64,000 nucleotides of DNA, taken from positions 1 to 64,000 of the forward strand of contig MFFQ01000037.1 in NCBI GenBank assembly GCA_001780165.1, in the 5' to 3' direction. This document shows, piece after piece, positions 55,655 to 64,000 of the stretch; the stretch's first letter is position 1; each line of letters opens with the position of its first letter. This DNA comes from Candidatus Eisenbacteria bacterium RBG_16_71_46. Lineage in GTDB: Bacteria; Eisenbacteria; RBG-16-71-46. The notes below the pieces were generated by a model. The model did not search any database. It was not told the origin of the DNA and worked only from the letters and a program-made list of their open reading frames with translations. The position numbers were made by a program, and so were the translations under genes.

Positions 55655-56380
55655 ATGAGAGTACTGCTCCTCGCCGTCTGCCTGCTGGCGCTCGCGGCCC
55701 CCACTGCCCAGGCCGGCGGGATCAACATCGCCTGGGGCACCCGCTGCTGGTTCGACAACCCGACCGCCCTTAGCACCTTCGCGTGCGATTCCAACGACGG
55801 CACTGTCAGCTTCACCGTCTCCTTCAACCCCGCCGATGACATGGATTTTCGATACCTCGACGCGTGGATCCACTTCCAGAGCGACTCGGCCGAGCTGCCC
55901 GACTGGTGGCAGCTCACCGACCCGGGCGGCTGCCGCGAGGGCTCGCTGTCGGTCTCGGCGGATACGAGCGCGACGTGGCACGGGTGCCCAAATCCATGGA
56001 AAGGCATGCCCATCACCCACAAGTTCGTGAAATGGAGCACCTCTGCGTTCCCCTACTTCGACCCTGTGGCAGCCAATCGTGCCAAGCTCAGAGTCAGCTA
56101 TGCCATGGCGCCTCCTGGGGTGAGAATCCGGCGCGTGTACGAGTACTACGGCTTCACGGTCACCATCAACTTTGCGCGGACCGTGGGCGCCGAAGCGTGT
56201 AGAGGCTGCAGCACGCCGGTTACGATCGTATTGAATTCGGTCCTGACGAGCGGACTCCGCCCTCTCACGACCCCGCTCTACAACCAGTGCCTGCGCTGGC
56301 AGGCGGGAGGGGTGACGCCCTGCTCGGCGACACCGACGCGCAGCAGCACGTGGGGAAAGCTCAAGAGCTTGTACCGGTGA
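55655..56380 (+). CDS. Secreted hypothetical protein with C-terminal SSTWGKLKSLYR
   Basis: Signal peptide MRVLLLAVCLLALAAPTAQA; several Cys; C-terminal tag shared with CDS 88-813. Confidence 0.8.
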   Translation: MRVLLLAVCLLALAAPTAQAGGINIAWGTRCWFDNPTALSTFACDSNDGTVSFTVSFNPADDMDFRYLDAWIHFQSDSAELPDWWQLTDPGGCREGSLSVSADTSATWHGCPNPWKGMPITHKFVKWSTSAFPYFDPVAANRAKLRVSYAMAPPGVRIRRVYEYYGFTVTINFARTVGAEACRGCSTPVTIVLNSVLTSGLRPLTTPLYNQCLRWQAGGVTPCSATPTRSSTWGKLKSLYR

Positions 56381-56575
56381 TCGGGAGCGACCCGCCGTCA
56401 ACGCCGACCGCCCTCGTTCGCGGGGGTGGTCGCGCCTTTCGTGCTCGAAGGACGGAGACGGCGGCTGGACCGAGGCGCGCGACGTGCCGAGGTGGGCGAT
56501 CGTGCGCCGCGCAGGAGGGCGCGTCGGTCCCGGACGCTGGCGGTGGGCGCGGGCTTCGGCTATAAACTCCCGCCC

Positions 56576-57214
56576 ATGAAACGCTCTCGATCCCCCGGTG
56601 CCCACGACATGCGGGCCGCGCCCGCGAGCGCCGACGCGCGTGTCTCGCGCGACCTGGGCGCCGACGAGAACGCCGACCTCTGCGCCGGCTGCGTCAAGTG
56701 CTGCACCTACATCACGGTCGAGATCGACGCCCCGCGCGCGGCATGGGAATACGACCAGTGGATCTGGGCGCTCTGCCACCGCGGGATCAGCCTCTACGTC
56801 GAGAAGCCCGAGCACTGGTTCCTGCACGTCGAGACGATCTGCACCCACCTCGACGCGCGGGGGCGCTGCGCGATCCATGGCCGCCACCCGGTGCTGTGCC
56901 GCGACTACGATCCGCGCGGCTGCGAGCGCCGCCTGCCGCTCGCCGACATCCGGGCTTGGTTCGACGACGGGGGTGCGCTCGAGGCCTGGCTGCGCGAGCA
57001 CCGCCCCGCACACCATCGCCGTCTCGTGGACTACCGCCGCGACCAGCCGCAGGGAGCGCCGGTGGCAGACGCCGGGCGCCCTACCGCGGCGGAACCCGCG
57101 CTGATCGCGATCGCGGGCCTCGGCGCCGCGTCCAGCGCCGGCAACGGAGCGCGCGCCCCCCGCCGCGATCCGCCCGCCCGAGCCCCGCGCCGCGAGGGCC
57201 GCCGCCTGCGCTGA
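56576..57214 (+). CDS. YkgJ-family cysteine cluster protein
   Basis: CAGCVKCCTYITVEID; ICTHLDARGRCAIHGRHPVLCRDYDPRGCE. Confidence 0.9.
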   Translation: MKRSRSPGAHDMRAAPASADARVSRDLGADENADLCAGCVKCCTYITVEIDAPRAAWEYDQWIWALCHRGISLYVEKPEHWFLHVETICTHLDARGRCAIHGRHPVLCRDYDPRGCERRLPLADIRAWFDDGGALEAWLREHRPAHHRRLVDYRRDQPQGAPVADAGRPTAAEPALIAIAGLGAASSAGNGARAPRRDPPARAPRREGRRLR

Positions 57215-57251
57215 GGAGCGGGCCCGCGCGTCGCGCCGGCGGCAAAGCGGC

Positions 57252-59927
57252 TCAGCCGCCTCCCCAGCGACGCTTCCACTCGGCCAGCCGCTGGAGCGCT
57301 TCGAGCGGCGTCAGGCGCTCGGGGTCGAGCCCGCGCAGCTCGGTCTCGAGCGGATGCGGCCCGGCGAAGAGCGGCAGCTCGGGTGCCGCCGCCGGAACCG
57401 CGGCCGCGCCGCCGGCCGCGAGGTGCTCGGCGGTGCGCTCGCTCTCCAGCTCGGCCAGCACCTCGCGCGCCCGCGCGATGAGCCGCGCGGGAAGCCCGGC
57501 GAGCTGGGCCACGTGGATGCCGTAGGAGCGGTCCGCGGCACCCTCGGCGATGCGGTGCAGGAACACCACCTGCTCGCCCCACTCCTTGACCGTGACGTGC
57601 ACGTTGGCGAGCCGCGGCAGGCGCTCCGCCAGCTGGGTGAGCTCGTGATAGTGCGTGGCGAAGATGGTGCGCGGGCGGGGACCGCCGCTCTCGTGCAGGT
57701 GTTCGGTCACCGCCCACGCCAGCGCCAGGCCGTCGTAGGTCGAGGTGCCGCGCCCGACCTCGTCGAGCAGCACCAGCGAGCGCGGCGTAGCGGAGCGCAG
57801 AATGTCGGCGGTCTCGCGCATCTCGACCATGAAGGTGCTGTGCCCCGCGCCGAGCCGGTCGGCCGCTCCCACCCGGGTGAAGAGCCGGTCCACGCGTCCG
57901 ATGCGGGCGCGCTCCGCGGGCACGAACGAGCCGGCCTGGGCCAGCAGCACGATCAGCGCCACCTGCCGGAGGTACGTGCTCTTGCCGCCCATGTTCGGTC
58001 CGGTGACCAGCAGGATCTGACGCCGGCCGCCGTCGAGATCCACGCCGTTGGGGACGAACTCGCCGCGCGGCAGCAGCCGCTCGACCACCGGGTGGCGTCC
58101 AGCCTCGATCTCGAGCCGGTCGGAGCCGTCCACCTCGGGGCGCACCCAGCCGAAGCGGGCGGCGGCCTCGGCCAGCGCGCCGTGGGCGTCGAGCGTTCCG
58201 AGGGCATCCGCCGCGCGCTGGATGGCGGCGACGTGTCCCGCCGCCTGCTCGCGCAGCGCCACGAACAGCTCGTGCTCGCAGGCGCGCAGCTTCTCCTCCG
58301 CGCTCAGCACCTCGCTCTCCTTGGCCTTGAGCCCCGGGGTGACGAAGCGCTCGGCGGTGGTGAGGGTCTGGCGGCGCTCGTAGTCCTCCGGGACCTTGTC
58401 GAGGTGCGGGCGGGTGACCTCGAGGTAGTAGCCGAAGACGCGGTTGTAGCCGACCTTGAGGCTCGGGATCCCGGTGCGCGCGCGCTCCGTGGACTCGAGC
58501 TCGGCGATCCAGCGCTTGCCCGAGTGCGCGAGATCGTCGAGCCGATCGCGGCGCGCGTCGTAGCCGGGGCGGATGATGCCGCCCTCGTGCGAGACCGGCG
58601 GCGGATCGTCGGTCAGCGCCCGCCGCAGCAGCGCTTCCAGCGCCGGGCTGCCGGCGAGCGCGGCGCGCGCTCCGCCGATCGCGGACTCGTCGAGTCCCTC
58701 GAGCGTCTCCGCCACCGCCGGCAGGCGGGCGAGGGCGTCGCGCAGGCCCCCAAGGTCGCGCGGCGTGGCCTTGGCGCAGGCGACGCGGGCGGCCAGTCGC
58801 TCGAGGTCGGGAAGCCCGCGCAGGGCGTCGCGCAAGAGCCCGCGCGCGACGGCGTTCGCGGCCCAGGAGGCGACCGTATCGAGCCGGCGGGCGATCGCCT
58901 CCGGCTCGGCCAGCGGGCGCTCGAGCCAGCCGCGCAGCCGCCGGCCGCCGAGCGCCAGGACGGTGAGGTTCACCTGGTGCCAGAGGGTGTGGCGGGGTTC
59001 GCCGCCCGGCTGGGGCTGGAAGAGTTCGAGGTGGCGCGCGGTCGCCGCGTCGTAGCGCAGCGTGTCGTCCTCGTCCCAGCGCTCGAGCCGCGTGAGTTGG
59101 AGCGCGGCGCCGCCCTGCACGCGGTCCAGGTAGTCGAGCGCGGCGGCGGCGGCCGCGGCCGCGAGCGGCAGTGCCTCGAGCAGCGGGCGGGCGTCCTCGC
59201 CGAAGCGCGCGAGCGGCAGGCCGGGATTGTCGAAGCGCGCCGCGGGCAGCGGGCTGCGCGCGCCGGGAAGCCCGCGCAACGCGGCCTCCAGGGGTGCTGC
59301 CGCGCCGTCCGGGATCTCCTCCGGCAGCGGCAGCACCCACTCCGCCACCCGCAGGCGCGAGAGCAGGGCCGCGGCGTCCTCCCACGGTGGCTGCGCGAGC
59401 TTGACCTCGCCGGTCGAGGCGTCGGCGAGGCACACGCCGACGCCGCCCGCGGCGGGCCAGAGTGCGGCGAGAAAGTTGTTGGCCGCGGGATCGAGGAAGG
59501 CGTCCCCGGTCACCGAGCCCGGGGTCAGCACCTCGGTCACGCCGCGCTGCACCAACCCCTTGGCCTGCGCCGCGTCCTCGAGCTGGTCGCAGATCGCGAC
59601 CTTGTGTCCGAGCCGCAGCAGCCGGGCGACGTAGGCGTCGCGCTGATGCCAGGGAATGCCGCACATCGGGATCGGGTCGGGATCCTGCCGGTTGCGCGAG
59701 GTGAGCGTCAGACCGAGGAGTGCCGCCCCCTGGACCGCGTCCTCGAAGAACATCTCGTAGAAGTCGCCGAGGCGGAAGAACAGGAACGCGTCGGGATGGT
59801 CGCGTTTGACGCGCGCGTACTGCTCCATGAGCGGCGTGCGCGATGCGGCACGCGGGGGCACCGCGCGCTCGGCGGCGACGGCGCGCGACGCGCCGACCCG
59901 CGTGCGGCTCCCGCGCCCCCCGCTCAC
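57252..59927 (-). CDS. mutS: DNA mismatch repair protein MutS
   Basis: LFFRLGDFYEMFFEDA; LLVTGPNMGGKSTYLRQVALIVLLAQAGSFVPA; LLDEVGRGTSTYDGLALAWAVTEHL; IFATHYHELTQLA. Confidence 0.98.
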   Translation of the reverse strand: MSGGRGSRTRVGASRAVAAERAVPPRAASRTPLMEQYARVKRDHPDAFLFFRLGDFYEMFFEDAVQGAALLGLTLTSRNRQDPDPIPMCGIPWHQRDAYVARLLRLGHKVAICDQLEDAAQAKGLVQRGVTEVLTPGSVTGDAFLDPAANNFLAALWPAAGGVGVCLADASTGEVKLAQPPWEDAAALLSRLRVAEWVLPLPEEIPDGAAAPLEAALRGLPGARSPLPAARFDNPGLPLARFGEDARPLLEALPLAAAAAAAALDYLDRVQGGAALQLTRLERWDEDDTLRYDAATARHLELFQPQPGGEPRHTLWHQVNLTVLALGGRRLRGWLERPLAEPEAIARRLDTVASWAANAVARGLLRDALRGLPDLERLAARVACAKATPRDLGGLRDALARLPAVAETLEGLDESAIGGARAALAGSPALEALLRRALTDDPPPVSHEGGIIRPGYDARRDRLDDLAHSGKRWIAELESTERARTGIPSLKVGYNRVFGYYLEVTRPHLDKVPEDYERRQTLTTAERFVTPGLKAKESEVLSAEEKLRACEHELFVALREQAAGHVAAIQRAADALGTLDAHGALAEAAARFGWVRPEVDGSDRLEIEAGRHPVVERLLPRGEFVPNGVDLDGGRRQILLVTGPNMGGKSTYLRQVALIVLLAQAGSFVPAERARIGRVDRLFTRVGAADRLGAGHSTFMVEMRETADILRSATPRSLVLLDEVGRGTSTYDGLALAWAVTEHLHESGGPRPRTIFATHYHELTQLAERLPRLANVHVTVKEWGEQVVFLHRIAEGAADRSYGIHVAQLAGLPARLIARAREVLAELESERTAEHLAAGGAAAVPAAAPELPLFAGPHPLETELRGLDPERLTPLEALQRLAEWKRRWGGG

Positions 59928-60805
59928 GGCGCCGAGACGATCTGGTAGGTGAGGCCGAGCGCCCGGGCGGCTTCGTCGCCGGCGCGTCGCGCCGCGTCGG
60001 CCGAAGGGTAGATGCCGAGCCGAACGATGTGAAGGCGCGCGGCACCCTCGCCCACCATGGTCACCTGGGCGCTGCCGAAACCGGCGCGGCGCGCGGCCTC
60101 GGCGAGCGAACGGGCACGGGCGGGGTCGGCGAAGGCGCCGAGCTGCACCCCCACGGCACCCGCGGGGCCGACGGCGAGCGGCCGGGCCGCATCCAGCCGC
60201 GCCCGGGCCGCCTCGATGCTCTGGGGGTAGGCGCGCAGCAGCCGGTCGCGTGCCTGGCGCGCCGCGTCGGGCCGGTTCTGCGTCAGCTCGAGGGCCATCG
60301 CCAGCTGGAGGGCCGCCGGCCCTGCCTCCCCCGGGGCGCGGGCCAGGAGCCGATCGAGCTGCTCGAGCGCGCGGTCGGGCCGGTTCGCGATCGCCCAGGC
60401 CTGGGCCACGCCCAGCATCGCCCCCGCACGGCGCGGGGAATCCGAGCGCACCACCTCCTCCAGCGCCGCGCGGGCCTGGTTGGAATCACCCAGCCCGAGC
60501 CAGGCCAGGCCCGCCCAGTAGCGGGCCTCGGGCTTCTCGGCCGGATCCAGTCGGGCCGCCGCGCGGGTGAAGGCGTCGGCGGCCTGGCGGTACTCGCCGC
60601 GGGCATAGTGGAGCTGGCCGAGGAGCATCGAGGCCTCGATCGCGAGATGGGGCTGGGCGCGGTCGTTTTCCAGCGCTCGCAACGGCGCCACCAGGCTGTC
60701 CGCCGCCGTGGCGGCGAGCAGCGAGTCGAGCGTCGCGTGTCGCGCGGCGGCCGGGGCGGCGGCGACCGCGATCAGGAGCGCCAGGATGGCGAGGCGGGCC
60801 GTCAT
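59924..60805 (-). CDS. Tetratricopeptide/SPOR-domain protein
   Basis: TPR-like LLGQLHYARGEYRQAADAFTRAA; C-terminal SPOR-like VGVQLGAFADPARARSLAEAARRAGFGSAQVTMVGEGAARLHIVRLGIYPSADAARRAGDEAARAL. Confidence 0.85.
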   Translation of the reverse strand: MTARLAILALLIAVAAAPAAARHATLDSLLAATAADSLVAPLRALENDRAQPHLAIEASMLLGQLHYARGEYRQAADAFTRAAARLDPAEKPEARYWAGLAWLGLGDSNQARAALEEVVRSDSPRRAGAMLGVAQAWAIANRPDRALEQLDRLLARAPGEAGPAALQLAMALELTQNRPDAARQARDRLLRAYPQSIEAARARLDAARPLAVGPAGAVGVQLGAFADPARARSLAEAARRAGFGSAQVTMVGEGAARLHIVRLGIYPSADAARRAGDEAARALGLTYQIVSAP

Positions 60806-60986
60806 CGGGACCGCAGCATAAGGCGGCGACGGGCTCGCGCCAAGCCTGGCGTCGAGTGCGCCGCGGGGCTCGCGTGCGATGCGGGCAACCCGCCCACGCC
60901 CCGGGCAGCGGACGCTCGCCAGACGCGCGAAGCCGGGCAGGCGTGCGGCCCACCCGGCTTCCGCATGGTCTCGAGGCCGGTCGCGG

Positions 60987-62801
60987 CTACTCGACGTCCT
61001 CCTCGGGCTCTTCCTTCTGCTTCGCCGCCTTGACCGGGGCGGGCGGCTCCTCGGGCGGACTGGCGGCGATGCGCGCTTTGACCTGGTTGCGCTTCGACGT
61101 CCACTCCGCGAGCGCGATGTCGTCCTGCTCGGCCAGCCACGCCTTGACGCTCAGGATCAGCCGGTGGTTCGGAACGTCCACTCGCGTCACCCGGGTCGTC
61201 AGCGTCTCGCCGACCTCGAATGCGTCGTTCGGACGCTTGAGGTCGTCGATCCCGAGTTGCGACAGCGGCACGAAGCCCTCGATGCCGTCGCCGACGTCGA
61301 GGATCGCCCCGCGATCGAACAGGCGGTTGATCGCACCCGACAGCTCCATCCCGGAGGTGAAGCGATCGGCGAGCTGCGGCCATGGATCCTCGCTCACCTG
61401 CTTGAGCCCGAGGCTGATGCGGCGATGCTCCTTGTCGATCGACAGGATCACGACCTCGACCGTGTCGCCCTTCTTGAGCACCTCGCTGGGATGCGCCACG
61501 CGCTTGGTCCACGACATGTCGCTGACGTGCACCAGCCCGTCGATGCCCTCTTCGAGCTCGACGAAGGCGCCGAAGTTCGTGAGGTTGCGCACCTTGCCCT
61601 TGACGCGCATGCCGGGGGGATACTTCTGGTCGAGGGTGAGCCAGGGATCCGGCTCCACCTGCTTCAGGCCGAGCGAGATCTTCTCGTTGGCCTTGTCGAC
61701 CTTGAGTACCACTGCTTCGATCGTGTCGCCGATGTTCACCACCTTGGAGGGGTGCCGGACGTGGCGCGTCCACGACATTTCGGAGACGTGGATCAGGCCC
61801 TCGACGCCCTTTTCCAGCTCGACGAACGCGCCGTAGTCGGTGATCGACACCACGCGACCGTTGAGGCGGTCGCCGACCTTGTACTTCTCGTCCACGCCCT
61901 CCCAGGGATAGGCCTCGAGATGCTTGAGCCCCAGGGAGATGCGCTCCTTCTCCGGGTCGAAGTTGAGCACCTTGACCCGCAGCTTGTCGCCGATCTTGAC
62001 CAGCTCCGAGGGATGGCCGACGCGGCCCCACGACATGTCGGTGATGTGCAGCAGGCCGTCGATGCCGCCGAGATCCACGAACGCGCCGAAGTCGGTGATG
62101 TTCTTGACCACGCCCTCGCGGATCTGATCCTTGGCCAGGTCCTTGAGGATGGTGGACTTCATCCGGTCGCGCTCCTCTTCGAGCACGGCTCGGCGGGACA
62201 CCACGATGTTCCGGCGGCGCTTGTTGAGCTTGATGATCTTCACCTGGACCGTCTGGCCCAGCAGGTTGTCCACGTTCTGGACCTGGCGCAGGGCGATCTG
62301 TGAGCCGGGAAGGAAGGCCTCCACGCCGTAGAGATCCACCACGACGCCGCCCTTGATCTTGCGCACCATCTTCCCTTCCACCACCTGCCCGGTGTCGTGC
62401 GCCTCCTTGACCCGGTCCCAGACGCGCACGAAGTCGGCGCGCTGCTTGGAGAGCACGACCAGGCCGTCCTGGTTCTCCATCTTCTCGAGGAACACTTCGA
62501 TGGTGTCGCCGACCTTGATGCTTCCCGGATCGGAGAATTCCGCGAGCGAGATGATGCCCTCGCTCTTGAAGCCGACGTCCACCAGGACGTCCTTGTCGTC
62601 GATCGACAGCACCTTGCCGCGCACGATCTCGCCTTCGCCGATCGAGCGCAGCGACTCCTCATATTGCCCGAACAGCTCGGCTCGGGCTTCGGGACTGATA
62701 TCGTCCTCCTCGTCGGCATTGATCGGGAGGGGCGGTGGTGAGGGCGCCCGCTGCGGGGTCTCCGCGACGGGGTTGAGGGTCTTCTCGGGCGTTTCCAGCA
62801 T
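60987..62801 (-). CDS. rpsA: 30S ribosomal protein S1
   Basis: Six S1 motifs, e.g. LNGRVVSITDYGAFVELEKGVEGLIHVSEMSW and MRVKGKVRNLTNFGAFVELEEGIDGLVHVSDMSW. Confidence 0.97.
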   Translation of the reverse strand: MLETPEKTLNPVAETPQRAPSPPPLPINADEEDDISPEARAELFGQYEESLRSIGEGEIVRGKVLSIDDKDVLVDVGFKSEGIISLAEFSDPGSIKVGDTIEVFLEKMENQDGLVVLSKQRADFVRVWDRVKEAHDTGQVVEGKMVRKIKGGVVVDLYGVEAFLPGSQIALRQVQNVDNLLGQTVQVKIIKLNKRRRNIVVSRRAVLEEERDRMKSTILKDLAKDQIREGVVKNITDFGAFVDLGGIDGLLHITDMSWGRVGHPSELVKIGDKLRVKVLNFDPEKERISLGLKHLEAYPWEGVDEKYKVGDRLNGRVVSITDYGAFVELEKGVEGLIHVSEMSWTRHVRHPSKVVNIGDTIEAVVLKVDKANEKISLGLKQVEPDPWLTLDQKYPPGMRVKGKVRNLTNFGAFVELEEGIDGLVHVSDMSWTKRVAHPSEVLKKGDTVEVVILSIDKEHRRISLGLKQVSEDPWPQLADRFTSGMELSGAINRLFDRGAILDVGDGIEGFVPLSQLGIDDLKRPNDAFEVGETLTTRVTRVDVPNHRLILSVKAWLAEQDDIALAEWTSKRNQVKARIAASPPEEPPAPVKAAKQKEEPEEDVE

Positions 62802-62842
62802 GGGAATCGAAACCTCCTGCGATATGGAATATGGGGCGGCGC

Positions 62843-63487
62843 TCAGGCCGCTCCCTGCGATGCCGTATTCAGTTGTTTCGCCCGCAATGCCGCGATCTCA
62901 CGCATCACCGCGTCGCCCACCCGCTGGTAGAGCGCGCGTCCCGGTGTCGGGTCGCCCTCGCCGCCGGCCAGCTCGCGCCACGAGCGCGGGGCCCCGAAAG
63001 AGATCCGCACCCGCGCGCCCATCCACCACCGCCCGGGCCGGTTGCTGCCCGAGATGAAGCAGGGAACCACCGCCACGTCCGCCTGCACCGCCAGCATTCC
63101 CACGCCGGGGCGCGCGGGATGAAGCTCGCCGTCGCGCATCCGGCTGCCCTCGGGAAACATCATGAGCGCCTTGCCACCCTTGAGAATCTCGATGGCCCGG
63201 GCGAGACCGCTCAGGTCCGCCACCCCGCGCCGGATCGGGATCGAGTTGACGCTCCGGATGAGGCGGCCCAACAGCGGCGCCGTGAACAACTCTTCCTTGG
63301 CCAGAAAAAAGCACTCGCGGGTCATGGCCGCCCCGACCAGCGGCGGATCCCAGTAGGAGACATGGTTCGAAGCCACGATCATCCCGCCGTCGCACGGCAG
63401 GTGCTCGCGACCCTCGACCTCCCACCGGGTCAGCGTTCCCAGCCCCACCCTGACCACGAACCGGGCAGCACTATAATACGCTCCCAC
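62843..63487 (-). CDS. plsC: 1-acyl-sn-glycerol-3-phosphate acyltransferase
   Basis: GGMIVASNHVSYWDPPLVGAAM (NHxxxxD); MMFPEGSRMRDGELHPARPGVGMLA. Confidence 0.94.
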   Translation of the reverse strand: MGAYYSAARFVVRVGLGTLTRWEVEGREHLPCDGGMIVASNHVSYWDPPLVGAAMTRECFFLAKEELFTAPLLGRLIRSVNSIPIRRGVADLSGLARAIEILKGGKALMMFPEGSRMRDGELHPARPGVGMLAVQADVAVVPCFISGSNRPGRWWMGARVRISFGAPRSWRELAGGEGDPTPGRALYQRVGDAVMREIAALRAKQLNTASQGAA

Positions 63488-63495
63488 GAAATCTC

Positions 63496-64000
63496 CTAGC
63501 CCTTCGTCCCGGGCCCTGGACCCGCCCGTGGCCCGCCGGCCCGCCTCAGCGCGTCGGGCGGACAGGCAGGGTTCGCCCGCACGACCGCCAGCACCGCCTC
63601 CACCTGGGCCACGATGTCCATCCCCGTGGTGTCCACGATCCGGGCGTCCTCGGGGGGGCGCAGCGGGCTATCCGCCCGCTCGCGATCGCGGCCGTCGCGC
63701 CGCTCCAGCTCCCCGCGCACCTCGTCGAGCGGCATCGGGATACCACGCTGCTGCAGTTCGCGATAGCGCCGATGCGCCCGGGTGTCGAGATCGGCGTCGA
63801 GGTAGATCTTCACCTCGGCATCGGGGAAGACGACCGTCCCCAGGTCTCGCCCCTCGCCCACCAGCGGGCCCCGCTCGCGCAACGCGCGCTGGATCTCGAC
63901 CAGCCCGCGGCGCACGCCGCCCTGGGCCGCGAGCCGCGACGCCATCTCGCTCACCGCCGGCGTGCGGATCGCCTCGCTGACGTCGGTCCCGTCGAGCCAC
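63496..64000 (-). CDS. cmk: Cytidylate kinase, C-terminal part (5' end beyond window)
   Basis: WLDGTDVSEAIRTPAVSEMASRLAAQGGVRRGLVEIQRAL...LVGEGRDLGTVVFPDAEVKIYLDADLDTRAHRRYREL; cmk-plsC-rpsA order. Confidence 0.95.
   Translation of the reverse strand, partial: WLDGTDVSEAIRTPAVSEMASRLAAQGGVRRGLVEIQRALRERGPLVGEGRDLGTVVFPDAEVKIYLDADLDTRAHRRYRELQQRGIPMPLDEVRGELERRDGRDRERADSPLRPPEDARIVDTTGMDIVAQVEAVLAVVRANPACPPDALRRAGGPRAGPGPGTKG

Noticed and set aside
57031-60045. 1004-aa minus-strand and 864-aa plus-strand ORFs over mutS
   Set aside because: Out-of-frame shadows of mutS, which has unmistakable conserved motifs in its own frame.

Overview
High-GC bacterial chromosomal window of about 64 kb, mostly housekeeping and signalling genes. 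Lineage inference only: an FCB/Eisenbacteria-like organism. Housekeeping content includes apt, an rpoD-type sigma factor, pcm, surE, gpsA, plsY, der, miaA, mutL, mutS, metH-N/metF fusion, rpsA, plsC and a truncated cmk, plus three CCA-encoded tRNAs (Pro-CGG, Pro-GGG, Gly-CCC). Secreted and signalling genes include a PP2C/SpoIIE phosphatase with a DksA-like zinc finger, a response-regulator/HATPase protein, histidine kinases, an NtrC-type regulator, a patatin with a putative beta-barrel, and a gingipain-like C25 peptidase with a FlgD/T9SS-like tail. No CRISPR array, prophage or transposase gene was seen. The two most interesting observations are: (1) an interspersed ~120-150 bp structured repeat family with covarying terminal inverted repeats, a conserved core TCCTCGCTSCGACG and a variable hairpin, whose end carries the TAG stop codon of the adjacent gene (copies after the C25 peptidase gene, apt and mutL, a degenerate one after the parvulin gene, and a divergent one next to a tRNA-Pro); (2) two unrelated secreted proteins that end in the same short C-terminal motif, (S/T)TWG(R/K)(I/L)K(A/S)xYR, a candidate sorting/anchoring tag. 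I also found an unannotated 3' gene relic of an FAD-dependent desaturase/retinol-saturase-like enzyme at about 7713-7985. All calls are by eye from the sequence and ORF track; no searches were run.
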